From the NCBI GenBank assembly GCA_028023455.1, contig JAQFVV010013404.1, forward strand, positions 1 through 64,000: a DNA stretch of 64,000 nt, given 5' to 3'. Both the position numbers and the translations under genes were made by a program. The notes under the pieces were generated by a model, which worked only from the letters and a program-made list of their open reading frames with translations, did no database searches and was not told where the DNA came from. Within the stretch, counting starts at the first letter, position 1. Every line of letters begins with the position of its first letter. Source of the stretch: Epiperipatus broadwayi. Taxonomy: Eukaryota; Onychophora; Udeonychophora; Euonychophora; Peripatidae. Below, piece by piece: positions 14,475 to 27,783 of this stretch.

Positions 14475-15119
14475 CTATTTATTACACAACTTAATAGACG
14501 TCTCTTCTAAATTTATATCTTTTGCTTTTGCTTGCCTACTATTCTCACTATCATAATCATCAAGCAAAATATTTTCATTTACTTTTTCAGCATCATTATT
14601 ATAATTTAATGCTATATGCGGTACGATGTCGTCAGCATCACCTCTTAAAGATTTCAAGTTTCCATAGAAAGGTAATATTATAGCCTGATCAGGCCAAATA
14701 TCTCCAGTATTTACTTTATCTGTATCACATTCATATACAGACAAATAAAAAGAAGAATATTTTTTAGATTTAGTATTTAATTTATAGCATACAGTATTAA
14801 TATGCAACGTATTTTTTAAATATTCAATAATATTTTGCGCAGTAGTTTCATTATTCATTCTAGTCAAGAAGAACTTTTTAAATTTCATTTTAATATTAAC
14901 TGCTTTTAAAATATGATTGGCTTGATTGCCTATAACAGGTGTAATATTTAGATTTTTAACATTTTTTTGTTTATTTTTTTTATAAACTACAGTTTTGAAG
15001 CCTTCATTCTTTTCATTACTATTATCTTTTAAACAAGAAGCATATGACTCGTTTAACGTCTTATCTTCAGAATAAATCTGCACTGATTCTTTAGATCTAG
15101 TAGATATAGTAGAATTCAA
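14475..15119 (-). pseudogene. LINE C ORF1, 5'-truncated
   Basis: 214 codons open, but the first codon here is TTG and the frame stays open upstream into the ATT repeat, so the true start is lost. The recognisable core is FKKFFLTRMNNETTAQNIIE, then KLNTKSKKYSSFYLSVYE, then WPDQAIILPFYG. This order is typical of ORF1 RNA-binding proteins in jockey/R1-type LINEs. The N-terminus is charged and low complexity. It ends with a TAG at 14475-14477, followed in the same frame by CAA TCA and ORF2. Confidence 0.65.
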
Positions 15120-15143
15120 AATGCTATTATCTGAAGATTTATT

Positions 15144-15257
<114 letters not shown>

Positions 15258-16171
15258 TTTTTCAATTCAATTCAATTTATTCTATGAAATAAAACAAAGT
15301 ACATCACAAATATTTAAAAACTCCAAACAAGAAAAATCTTGTGTGTGGAATTTACATGTAAAAATAAATTAAATAAAAATACAATCAAAAACTCAAAAGA
15401 ACAGTTTAGGAAATAAATAAAATTAATTAAATAAATAAAATAAATGCCAAAATTAATACATACTACACAACCATTGACACAAATATTTTTTGAATGATAT
15501 ATAAGAAATATTATTCAGATCAATTGAACATTCATATACAAATTTATTAAACAACTTTGACCCAGAATAAACATATTGTCTTCTACTAGATTCCTTAAAA
15601 AATTTTGGTAAAGGTAATTGAAATTTATTAGAAAGACGAGTATTTAGAACATAAACTCTAGAATTCAGAAAAGGTTTAGCACAAAAAATATCAAAAATAA
15701 CTCTATATTGATATAAGTGATTTACATCAAATAAACCAAATGCCATATAAATATCTCGAACAGAAGAGGAACGAGATCTACCAAAAATAATGCGCAAAGT
15801 ATAATTTTGCAAAACACGCAAAGAAGATAAAATATGTGGAGAAGCATTACCCCAAATGATGATATTGTAAGATAAAATACTCTGATAACAGGCAATGTAA
15901 ATAAAAATGAGAGCAGACCTAGGAAGAAATTTAACTAAATAATAAAACATATAGTTTAAATTATGTAACCGTTGACAAAGATAGGTAATGTGATTTGTCC
16001 AGGACAATCTGGAGTCAATATATATTCCCAAATAACAATAATTATCTACCAAAGGAATATTCTCACAAGTACATATACTATTATAATGCAAAATATACTT
16101 ACAGCAAATTTTAATCTTAAGAGAAAAAAAAGTACGCTTGTAAGAAAAAAGAATAGCTTTTGTTTTATTTA
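15258..16171 (-). mobile_element. LINE D, 5'-truncated 3' fragment
   Basis: A 212-codon open frame (16091-15453) is the C-terminal part of a LINE ORF2: YCYLGIYIDSRLSWTNHI, then YQSILSYNIIIWGNA, then LQNYTLRIIFGRSRSS, ending QWLCSMY. The RT palm is absent. The 3' UTR holds a hairpin (about 15318-15352) and ends in AATTGAATTGAAAA before the (ATT)n tail. The 5' break lies at the long AAT array starting 16172. Confidence 0.8.
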
Positions 16172-18432
<2,261 letters not shown>

Positions 18433-18449
18433 AAAGAACAGACATGCAG

Positions 18450-18550
18450 TCTTGCATTGGTGGTCGAGAGGTCAGCGTGACAGCCTTGCACTTGCAGGCA
18501 GTTGCCGGGGTTGTGGGTTCATGTCTGGCCAATGCTATGACACTTAAAAA
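18450..18550 (+). mobile_element. tRNA-derived retroposon (class II tRNA-like)
   Basis: The 82 nt body (18454-18535) is closed by a perfect 7 bp acceptor-like stem, GCATTGG with CCAATGC. It has an A-box-like TGGTCGAGAGG, an anticodon-arm-like GCCT..AGGC stem, a long variable region and a B-box-like GGTTCATGTCT. The size and A box fit a Ser/Leu-type tRNA. The T stem does not pair, so it is not a functional tRNA. A short A run follows, and the insertion is flanked by a perfect 17 bp duplication, AAAGAACAGACATGCAG, at 18433-18449 and 18551-18567. This marks LINE-mediated insertion. Confidence 0.8.
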
Positions 18551-18567
18551 AAAGAACAGACATGCAG

Positions 18568-21559
18568 ATGCAGACATAATTAAAACACTATACATTTAAT
18601 ATTAAAATAAAGTTCGGTTACATGCTTTGAGTTCAGTAATTTCCAAGACTCATAATACAAAATGAAATTACATTGGTAATTCTTTAACTATTTGATCTGA
18701 CCCTTTGGGCATTAATGAAATCTAAGAGTTATTTCATGCCTAAATACTAATCATATCAGTTACAATGTGAGATAAAATAGTTAATAAGATTTGTGGCAGC
18801 AAATCTCCTTACCTTAGCAACAGATTATACCCTCAAAGTTTTTATCCATATAATTAACTCTAGGTGCATGTTATTTGAGAGCAGATAACATGGAAGACTT
18901 GGGAAATGTAATCATAAGCATACAATAAAAAGATAATTAAGTAGACAAGAGGTGGTATGTGTAGAGATGCCATGTAATAATTAAAGAGTAAACTGTGATA
19001 CGATGAAGCCATAGGGGAAATATAAAATTCACGGGTGAACTTTGTGCCTGGGATCCTACAAGACTGGTCATATAAACAGGTTCAAGTGTATGGGAACTTC
19101 TGCCACTGTTACTACCCAATCGCATGATGGACTCAGCTACCCATGGGAGCACTTTTAAATATGCTCTACTGTATGGGAGTGGAACAATACCTTTGTGCAT
19201 AAGTATCCATCAATTTCCATGGCTTTAAAAGAGAATATGGCATCACTAAACTATAACACCTATTACATATAGAACATAGTTATATATATATTTAAACATG
19301 CTTTAAAATGATGATTCACTTTCAAGGCCCACATTTATGAGTTATTTTACTTGCAAACATATTGGTTTGTTATCATAAATAAATTAAATGTAAACCAACT
19401 AATAAAAAAGGAGATTAAAATTCTGTTTTATTTCTATTGCTATTTGATAAATCTGCCCACAACAGATTGTGGTACACTTGCATTCCCAACTAATATTAAA
19501 CATCGGATGTGTCTCTGTGATTTATTTTAATACACAATAATAATGGGAAGCATAATAAGATGAAAATCATGAGTAAGCATCCATTAAATAGATTATACAA
19601 TAATAAGAATGGATAATTCCTGAGCCAGCTGCTTATTAATGCAAAGTTGATTATTATTATATTATCTTGTTAATTTCACTCATTATGCCGATGATTATTA
19701 ATTCTAACATTGAGTAAAACTAGCAAGCCAGGTCAGAAATTATTTAGGCATTAAATCAGATACATACATAAATAAATAGTAATAAAATAGGTACCCAAGG
19801 CAAAAAGGGAAAGATCAGACATTAATTAAATATTTTAAATAGTTAAAGATTTTTAATATATTTTAATATAGTTTTACAGAGTTTACATAAGTAGAAAAGA
19901 AACTATAAATAAATAAAATACAGATTGTTTAAATGAGCTATAGCTTTAGATTAAGGAGTGAAAGTTTTTCTAAAGATTTTGGGTACCATTTACTTTTGGA
20001 ATTTAGTTGAACATGCATGTTGATGAGTGATCCTTCACGGTTTATTTATTTACCAGCAGCATTTTCTTTGGTGGTTGATTTAAAGTTTTTGTTGATAGCA
20101 GCATTTTAATCAGGCAGCAGTGTATAGATTCTATTAGCAGTTCATTTTAGAGCAAATGGGAAGTTCAGCATATATAGACCATTCCTCCAGAGAAGAACAG
20201 TGCATGCCTTACTCCTCAATCATGGTAATATAAAACAGCATAATGATTTACTTGTAAAGTATTATCACAGAAACACTCTAAAAATATAATATATAAAATT
20301 CAGAATGGAACGCTTTCTAAATATAACATATAAGATTCAGCACAGGAATGCTTCTTAAAAACAATATATAAGATTCAGAACCAAAAGCTCAGTAATTTCC
20401 CTCTTTTATACTTTTCTTTCCTATCTTGTGAATCCATCTGACATTGCGTAGTCAGAGTCTCTAAAGTGCTCTAATGCAATATCCCTGGGTAAATTGATGC
20501 ATTCGCAGCACATGTTACATTGGTATTTTCAATTCAACTGAATTTCTGTACTTTATTTTTGTACATTACTCCTGACCTGATTATAACATAGATTTTATTT
20601 TTCTTTAAAAACTAATTAAAAAGCTTTTAGAAATATTTTTTAGTATTCTATTGTCTCTCCCTACCCACTATGACTTTGAAATTTTAAATAAACAGGGAGA
20701 TTTTTATTTTTGTATATTTATACATTTATATGTTATAAACAGATTTTAAAGTTTATAAATGAAAATATTATACATAAATTTGACTTAAATAATTATTTAC
20801 GCGATGGGATTTTAATATTATAAATTTAACAAATTATTTAAGTTACATTATTTAATATATATTTACCTAATATCACAGTGTGTGCATACACATGGCATAT
20901 TTAACTATCGTTTACATATATAGCTAGTACTGTTATATGCACACAGTCCAATATTTAGGGTTTAAATTTAAGTGGGATGGAGGAGTGGGTAAAAGACGAT
21001 AGAACAAATAGAACTGAGGTGAAACTAAGATTTGAACTCAAATCTTACTGTTTCAATATATATATATATACTGATATCATAATCAACTGCAAAGATGGAT
21101 CCTCCCAATTTTTTACAATATATATTTCTTTCATTGCATTATTTGCTGTTTTGTAAGATATTTTAATGTGCATAAAAATTGTCATTTTGGATGGAAATAT
21201 TGTCAGATAATATTAACAATGGATGATAATAATATAATATAATGCAAAATACAGATAAGCTCTAACAAAATTGAAATTCAGATAGGTTTAATATATCCAA
21301 CTTCATGACCACTAATTATTACATCTATAGATGTTTCACTATACATGAACTATTATTTTATAAAGTGTTATAGTATGGTTAAAAATATCTTCATGTGAAA
21401 TTTTTGTGTACGCACATAAAAAGATTAAATGAATTCAAGTTTTTTTTCCTGCTTGTGTTATCCATGATATATATTTATCAGATTATTAACATGACAAGAA
21501 GATCCTGATATTTAAAATTTTTAACTTATTTGATAAGTAAAGAGTGCTACTGAAATAAA
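18568..21559. other. AT-rich spacer, no gene seen
   Basis: No supported coding region. 18940-19200 is less AT-rich and holds an 87-codon minus frame with no recognisable domain. The remainder is interspersed with short TA and A/T tracts. Confidence 0.55.
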
Positions 21560-21655
21560 TAAATAAATAAATAAATATATATATATATATATATATATTT
21601 ATTTATCTCTCACTATATCATATATATATATATATATATATAGTGAGAGATGGTT
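21560..21655. repeat. AAAT/AT microsatellite with inverted repeat
   Basis: (AAAT)n passes into (AT)n. Then ATCTCTCACTATA (about 21605-21617) is matched by its complement TATAGTGAGAGAT (about 21640-21652) around a second (AT)n, giving a clean hairpin. Confidence 0.8.
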
Positions 21656-21828
21656 TACTGGAGTTTTATAATAAATAAATGTGACATAATGGAATTTGAG
21701 ATGAGAATACAGTAGAACCACGAACTATACTATAATTGTTCAAAGCTCCTCTTACATACCAATGTGTCTAGAATATAATAGCATATATCTTGCTGATAAA
21801 CATTGGTTAGAGTAGAATATGTATTGTT

Positions 21829-22414
21829 TTTTTTTTCATAAATAATTGTAGAATTTATTATCTTAATAGAAAACATTAATAATATTAGCCTTTATTTAAA
21901 TCTTGATTGTCCTTATATATCACAACACCTCTTTCTATCAGATCAGGAATTTTGACAGCTAACCATGGCCCTAACCTCAATGCCATTGCATGAGCTATGC
22001 CAAATTTTGGAATATTTCATGACCACAGGGGCTTGAAATGGTCAGTTAAGCAAATTTTACCTCCTCTATACATTTTTGCTGTTTTTCCATCTAAGGAAGG
22101 AATGGCAATCTCTGGAGCTGTTATAGAATATGTTACCAGGATATCAAATTCTATTTCAAATTCATATTTTAGAAGCTCTCGAATGTGCCAACATTTGCCA
22201 AACCATCTAGTACCATCTTTGTTGGATTCTAATCAGAATCAAGCATTATCAGCATCTTTGTTGTTCTGAACATACTTAATAAGAGATTGATATTATTCTT
22301 TTAATCTTTGTATCCACAATTCATTGTCTATTGGTCCTGCTTTTGTTTTTAATAAAGGAATATTACTTAAAGTTTTGCATGTAGATTCATCCACCATATT
22401 GTTGATTTTCTGAA
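21829..22414 (-). pseudogene. UFC1: Processed pseudogene of UFC1
   Basis: An intronless, full-length copy of ubiquitin-fold modifier-conjugating enzyme 1, the E2 that transfers UFM1 in the ufmylation pathway. The reading runs from an ATG at 22397 to a TAA at 21885-21887, about 170 codons against 167 in the human protein. Visible conserved blocks: [69 protein letters not shown] (with the active-site Cys of the TDHF region), and [18 protein letters not shown]. It carries four in-frame stops: one TAA near the N-terminus and TGA codons at three conserved Trp/Arg positions. In its sense an AATAAA lies after the stop, then a run of about 10 A near 21835-21826. The unit is flanked by a perfect 15 bp duplication, AGAATATGTATTGTT, at 21814-21828 and 22415-22429. 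It is therefore a dead LINE-mediated retrocopy, not a gene. Confidence 0.95.
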
Positions 22415-22456
22415 AGAATATGTATTGTTATGCATTGTTTATTGAAGATATAAACA

Positions 22457-22459
<3 letters not shown>

Positions 22460-22495
<36 letters not shown>

Positions 22496-22591
22496 GACTT
22501 GAACTCAGATTTCCAAGCTTCCTACAACTATACAATTCATCTTGTACAACTGATACACATGACCACATACATGTGAGAAAGATAAATGATC
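22460..22591. repeat. (AT)n followed by dispersed repeat
   Basis: An AT tract (about 22463-22492) leads into about 90 bp that recurs at 44910-45001. Shared landmarks are TACAACTGATA.ACATGA.CACAT and ATAAATGATCTCCA. In both places the unit ends at ATGATCTCCAA and another mobile element follows. Confidence 0.6.
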
Positions 22592-22593
22592 TC

Positions 22594-22709
22594 CAAATCA
22601 GTGATTGTAGTGCCTCTACAACCATCTTTCTACTTTTTATTACTCAGTGGATGACTTGTGTTACCAAGTCAAAACGTCAGTATTTAAAATATTTTAACAT
22701 GGATGAACC
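22594..22709 (+). repeat. Left terminal repeat of Penelope-like element 1
   Basis: 116 bp, about 95% identical by eye to 25065-25180. It contains GGATGACTTGTGTTAC then CAAGTCAAAACGTC (22649-22678), a hairpin (GACTTG/CAAGTC) next to AAAACGTC that resembles a degenerate hammerhead ribozyme core. Confidence 0.75.
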
Positions 22710-22832
22710 CGTGTAAATCTTTGTATCAACATTATTAACCTCTACGGGGAGAAAATCTTTAAACAGCTTCGAGTTTTTGAAAGAACGTGGATTAAGAAAT
22801 GTAAGTTACTTTGTAATTTATCTTTTCTGTTA

Positions 22833-23921
22833 GTGTGCAAAAATCACAACATTATACCCACTTGCTGTAAAATTGTGTTTCACAAGAACAATTATAATAT
22901 TAGTAAAATTCTAAGGAAAACAAGCAATATTATTTTAAACTCTTTTATTACAGAAACTCGGAAAAATCTAGACAAAATTGATAGAATATTGCTAGATTTA
23001 CATTTATTACTTAGTAATATAATACATCCTTTACTGTGGACTAGTCGTGATCGTATTGCAAGTTTTAGATCGATTAAAGATTCGGAATTTGTAACAGCAA
23101 AGCAAAAGAAAACACTACAAATGCTGATTAGAACACAATCACCAGTCATTACATATTCAAATCAAAAAACTGTTTATAATTTATCTAAAAAAGCCCTCTC
23201 TACAGATGAAGTTTTGGTTTTAGAAAAAGGTTTTAATTTTGCTTTAACGCCTTCTCGGATACCTTTTGAAAAAATTGTTTGTAATGTTGAATCAGCTCTC
23301 AATAAAATAGATTCTTCATCAGCTGATTTGGCTAGGGCTGAGATTTGTAGTATTTTAAAAAAAGCTAAGCTTTCTAAAAATAATATTTCAAAGAAAGAAA
23401 GACTAGCATTAAATAATATAAAATCGAATAAATCAATTGTTGTACTTCCAGCTGATAAAAGTAATGCCACTGTTGTTATGGATTGGGACATTTACCATAA
23501 TAAAATTTTAGATTTGTTTGATGATAAAATTTATAAACCATCAAAAAGAGATCATACTATGTATTTGGAAAAAACAACAAAAACCATTATTAATAAATCG
23601 CCTATTGAAACAGAGATAAAAAATAAAAGAATCCCTTATGAAAAATCATGCTTCTGTCCAAAATTTTATGCACTTTCAAAAATTCACAAACCAGATACCC
23701 CTCTTCATCCAATAGTAAGTGCAATAGGATCTCCGACTCATATTTTAGCTAGATATTTATCAGATTTCATTAAACCTACAATTCCATCTATTAAATCATA
23801 TATTAAAAACTCTTTTCATTTTATTTCTGTTTTAAAAAATTTAAAAATTAATGCTAATGACTTCTGGTCAGTTTTGATGTCGCGTCTTGGTTTACAAACC
23901 TTCCAATTTATGAAGCTTTAA
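22833..23921 (+). pseudogene. Penelope-type protein, N-terminal and RT fingers
   Basis: 362 codons open. The N-terminal third is the helical region that precedes the RT in Penelope proteins. RT signatures follow: IVVLPADKSNATVVMD (near residue 210), then FYALSKIHKPDTPLHPIVS (near residue 278) and GSPTHILARYLSDFI. The frame ends at 23921 after a segment that should lead into the catalytic Asp block. The polymerase copies the element's RNA. Related plus-strand pieces follow in other frames. Confidence 0.85.
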
Positions 23922-24020
23922 ATGTAATTTCACAACATTGCAATTTGCCAAACCATATTATTGCTTTGATTAAACATTGTCTCTTGAACACAGCATTACA
24001 GACAAGTTTTTGGTATTCCT

Positions 24021-24536
24021 ATGGGCTCACCTATCTCAGGAGTAATGGCTGATTTATTCATGGAAAATATAGAAACTTGTGCTTTAGAATCATCCTCTTT
24101 AAAACCCCTCATTTGGCTCAGATACATAGATGACATTTTTGGCATATGGCAACATGGTAAAAATAAATTAGATGATTTTTTCTTACATTTAAATAATATG
24201 CATTCTCATATTAGATTTACAATGGAGACAGAGCCTGATGGAAAACTCCCTTTTCTTGATGTTTTAGTCACCAGAACATTGAATAGTTTATTTTTTTCAA
24301 TTTATAGAAAGAATACACACAGGGACAGATATTTACATTTACATTCTCATCATCACCCAACTCAGATCGTTTCTGTAGCCAAAACTCTTTTAAATAGAGC
24401 AATTATCCTTTCAGATAAGTCATATCTGAAAGAAGAAATAAATCATATTAATAGTGTTTTATTAGCAAATAGTTACAATTATACATTTATTAAAAAAGCC
24501 TTATTTCAAGATCAAAATGGACAAAATAGGAAATAA
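24021..24536 (+). pseudogene. Penelope-type RT palm and thumb
   Basis: Continues the RT with MGSPISGVMADLFMENIE (primer-grip block), WLRYIDDIFGIW (the YIDD catalytic box with both Asp), and LPFLDVLVTRTLNSLFF (thumb entry), then the linker toward the endonuclease. The catalytic box is intact. It ends at a stop at 24534-24536; the expected sequence resumes after about 60 bp. Confidence 0.85.
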
Positions 24537-24596
24537 AAAGATTATAAATCAGCTATTAGGATTTGTGTTCCATATGTAAAAGAAACTACAGACAGT

Positions 24597-24968
24597 ATGG
24601 GACATATATTAAAACACTATAATATAAATACAGTGTTTTCTACTCATCAAAAGATCAGCAATATAATAACCAAGCCTAAGGATTCAATCCCTCTTGAATA
24701 TCATGGTGTTTATCAAATCTCATGTGAAAATTGTAAGGCTTCTTACATAGATATGAGTAATCATCACATCAGTGTTAGGAGAGATGAGCATGCTAATGCA
24801 GTTAAACAACATTCATCATTAGCAGCACTCTCACTCCATACTATGGATTCAGGTCATAAAATTAATTTTTCTAGTACCAGGATCATATCCAGATGTGATA
24901 ATCTATACCAGTGCAAAATTAGAGAAGCCATTGAGATATTTAAAAGGCCAGATTGTATCAATAAGTGA
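24597..24968 (+). pseudogene. Penelope-type GIY-YIG endonuclease
   Basis: The linker (NTVFSTHQKISNIITKPKD) leads into GVYQISCENCKASYIDMS, the GIY..YIG core with the Cys-x2-Cys insertion found in Penelope endonucleases. YIG has become YID here, so the copy is probably inactive as an endonuclease. The rest (VRRDEHANAVKQ, then HTMDSGHKINF) carries the conserved Arg and His positions. It ends at 24968 and is followed by the right terminal repeat. Confidence 0.8.
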
Positions 24969-25064
24969 GATGATACAAGCAAAGTTCCTCCTATTTGGAA
25001 AGATTTTTTAAAAAAACAGTCTTAATTTAACATTTTTGCTATTGGTGGAACTTTAAAGTTTTTT

Positions 25065-25180
25065 CAAATCAGTGATTCTAGCGCCTCTACAACTGTCTTT
25101 CTACTTTTTATTATTCAGTGGATGACTTGTGTTACCAAGTCAAAACGTCAGTATTTAAAATATTTTAACACGGATGAACC
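25065..25180 (+). repeat. Right terminal repeat of Penelope-like element 1
   Basis: Direct copy of 22594-22709 in the same orientation, including the GACTTG/CAAGTC hairpin and AAAACGTC. Confidence 0.75.
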
Positions 25181-25363
25181 TGCAAAATATGTCTTTTATA
25201 TATATTAGTTTTTATTTTTGTACGTTTGTATTAACAGTTGATAAAGATTGTCAGTGAAACAATTGAAAGTACTTCTAGTAAAGAATATATTATTTAATTT
25301 TGAATACTGTGTTAAATATATTTGTTTGAATTATTATTATATGATTTAAAATACAGACATTTA

Positions 25364-25426
25364 ATGGTTGTAGTTATATATATATATATATATAACTATA
25401 TATATTATAACTACAACCATTAAATC
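25364..25426. repeat. Near-perfect palindrome
   Basis: TTTAATGGTTGTAGTTATA is answered by its complement TATAACTACAACCATTAAA around an AT core, giving a hairpin of about 60 bp. It lies at the 3' flank of Penelope-like element 1. Confidence 0.85.
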
Positions 25427-25619
25427 ATCTATAGATATATATATATATATATATAACTATTCAAAACAATACAATAATTAATACAGTAACAATATTTTAA
25501 ACAAATATATACCAATTTAATAGAAGTACTTTCAACTATCTATGTAGTCGTTGTCAACTAGACTCAAATTGTATTAGAAAAAACCGTTACAAATGTAAAC
25601 AAAAGCAATACGTCATACA

Positions 25620-26580
25620 TCAATTTTCCCACAATTCATTAATTTTTATATTGGCTGTCTGTCTATTTATCAACTGTTGCTTTTCACTTTTTATTAACAT
25701 AGCTTCTTTAATTTTGCGTTTATTATTATTTCTTTCAATACACAGAATTTTAACTTTATTAAAATCAAAACCATAATTACATGTTACATTATGATCAAAA
25801 AATACTGATGGTGATACATCATCATTTCTAACATTCTCTTGTCTTGATTTTTGCACTCGTTTATATAATAACAAATGCTCCCTTGATCTTTTCTCCAATG
25901 TACATCGAGATTCCCCAATATATGCCTTTCCACAAAAACATAGCCATTTATATATTGCACAACTTTGATTTAAAATACCACACCTATTTTTTGAATTATT
26001 TATTAATCTATTTAAATTAGGAGTAGTATAAAATGCAACTCGACATATATTTTTATATATCTGTTTTATAAATTTAACCTGTTCATTACAAATAAATGGT
26101 ATTGATATCCAAGTATATTTTATTTTATCAATATCTATAGCATCTAAAATATTTCTATTATTATTAAACTTAGTAACAATATTATAAATTAATTTATGAT
26201 CATATCCAACATTTAACAAATCCATAATAAATACATTTATGTTACTTATTTTATCAGAACTATATTTACATAATTTATTATTTCTAAATAAAAATGATTT
26301 TAAACTGGATAATTTATGTGCAATTGGCACATTTGAATACCAAGGAATATATCCTCTTTTTTCAATATCTTTTATTACCATACAATAATCTAATTTATTT
26401 TTATTACGTGTAACTTTAATATCTAAATACTGAATTGACTTTTTTTCTTCAAAAGATTTACTCCATTTTAAACCTTCTAAACTATTTAATTCATTGAATA
26501 ATACATTTATAATATCTAAACTTCCACAAACGAAAACATCATCAACATACCTGTAATAAATCTTAATACCTTGGTAATAT
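25620..26580 (-). pseudogene. Penelope-type RT end plus GIY-YIG, left copy
   Basis: The reading enters from the centre of the inverted repeat with YYRYVDDVFVCGSLD (the YVDD catalytic box, near 26560), continues through the thumb (LDIKVTRNKNKLDY) and a 253-codon open region from the ATG at 26381, and reaches the endonuclease: AIYKWLCFCGKAYIGES, a full GIY-YIG core with CxC, then RSREHLLLY, and ends KINELWEN. It has no in-frame stop but lacks everything upstream of the YVDD box, so it is a 5'-truncated copy. It is a different family from Penelope-like element 1. Confidence 0.85.
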
Positions 26581-26591
26581 ATATTAGTATT

Positions 26592-27511
26592 TCGTTTGTG
26601 GAAGTTTAGATATTATAAATGTATTATTCAATGAATTAAATAGTTTAGAAGGTTTAAAATGGAGTAAATCTTTTGAAGAAAAAAAGTCAATTCAGTATTT
26701 AGATATTAAAGTTACACGTAATAAAAATAAATTAGATTATTGTATGGTAATAAAAGATATTGAAAAAAGAGGATATATTCCTTGGTATTCAAATGTGCCA
26801 ATTGCACATAAATTATCCAGTTTAAAATCATTTTTATTTAGAAATAATAAATTATGTAAATATAGTTCTGATAAAATAAGTAACATAAATGTATTTATTA
26901 TGGATTTGTTAAATGTTGGATATGATCATAAATTAATTTATAATATTGTTACTAAGTTTAATAATAATAGAAATATTTTAGATGCTATAGATATTGATAA
27001 AATAAAATATACTTGGATATCAATACCATTTATTTGTAATGAACAGGTTAAATTTATAAAACAGATATATAAAAATATATGTCGAGTTGCATTTTATACT
27101 ACTCCTAATTTAAATAGATTAATAAATAATTCAAAAAATAGGTGTGGTATTTTAAATCAAAGTTGTGCAATATATAAATGGCTATGTTTTTGTGGAAAGG
27201 CATATATTGGGGAATCTCGATGTACATTGGAGAAAAGATCAAGGGAGCATTTGTTATTATATAAACGAGTGCAAAAATCAAGACAAGAGAATGTTAGAAA
27301 TGATGATGTATCACCATCAGTATTTTTTGATCATAATGTAACATGTAATTATGGTTTTGATTTTGATTTTAATAAAGTTAAAATTCTGTGTATTGAAAGA
27401 AATAATAATAAACGCAAAATTAAAGAAGCTATGTTAATAAAAAGTGAAAAGCAACAGTTGATAAATAGACAGACAGCCAATATAAAAATTAATGAATTGT
27501 GGGAAAATTGA
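26592..27511 (+). pseudogene. Penelope-type RT end plus GIY-YIG, right copy
   Basis: The mirror image of the left copy. It starts just after the YVDD box (FVCGSLD), so it is truncated slightly more. From the ATG at 26744 it is open for 255 codons and differs from the left copy only by an extra Asp-Phe (GFDFDFNK). The GIY-YIG core and the C-terminus are identical. Confidence 0.85.
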
Positions 27512-27672
27512 TGTATGACGTATTGCTTTTGTTTACATTTGTAACGGAGGTTTACAATTTGAGTCTAGTTGACAACGACTACATAGATAGTTGAAAGTAC
27601 TTCTATTAAATTGGTATATATTTGTTTAAAATATTGTTACTGTATTAATTATTGTATTGTTTTGAATAATTA

Positions 27673-27742
27673 TATATATTTTATTATAATTGGAATACAG
27701 ACATTGATTAATAATTTATATATATATATATATATATGCATA

Positions 27743-27783
<41 letters not shown>

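Larger units (their letters stand above)
22594..25180 (+). mobile_element. Penelope-like element 1 with direct terminal repeats
   Basis: A Penelope-like retroelement in the plus sense bounded by two 116 bp direct repeats (22594-22709 and 25065-25180), which match the pseudo-LTRs known for this class. Between them lie, in order, a Penelope-type RT and a GIY-YIG endonuclease split by frame breaks near 23921-24020 and 24536-24596. Upstream of 22833 the coding frame is not obvious. It is decayed. The 3' flank (25190-25390) resembles the outer flanks of the inverted Penelope copies that follow (GAAAGTACTTCTA..., AATACAGACATT). Confidence 0.85.
25453..27672. repeat. 1.08 kb inverted repeat of Penelope-like 3' ends
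   Basis: Arms 25453-26533 and 26592-27672 (1081 bp each) are reverse complements with very few differences: one short patch near 25575/27550, and a 6 bp duplication in the right arm adding Asp-Phe. The 58 bp centre (26534-26591) belongs to the left copy. Each arm is the 3' half of one Penelope-like element, so the copies are head-to-head and 5'-truncated, with 3' ends outward. Transcription in either direction would give a hairpin of about 1 kb. Confidence 0.95.

Noticed and set aside
18937-19200. 87-codon minus ORF in a less AT-rich patch
   Set aside because: No recognisable domain, and length is within chance for this composition.
21997-22269. Plus-strand 90-codon ORF
   Set aside because: Antisense shadow of the UFC1 processed pseudogene.
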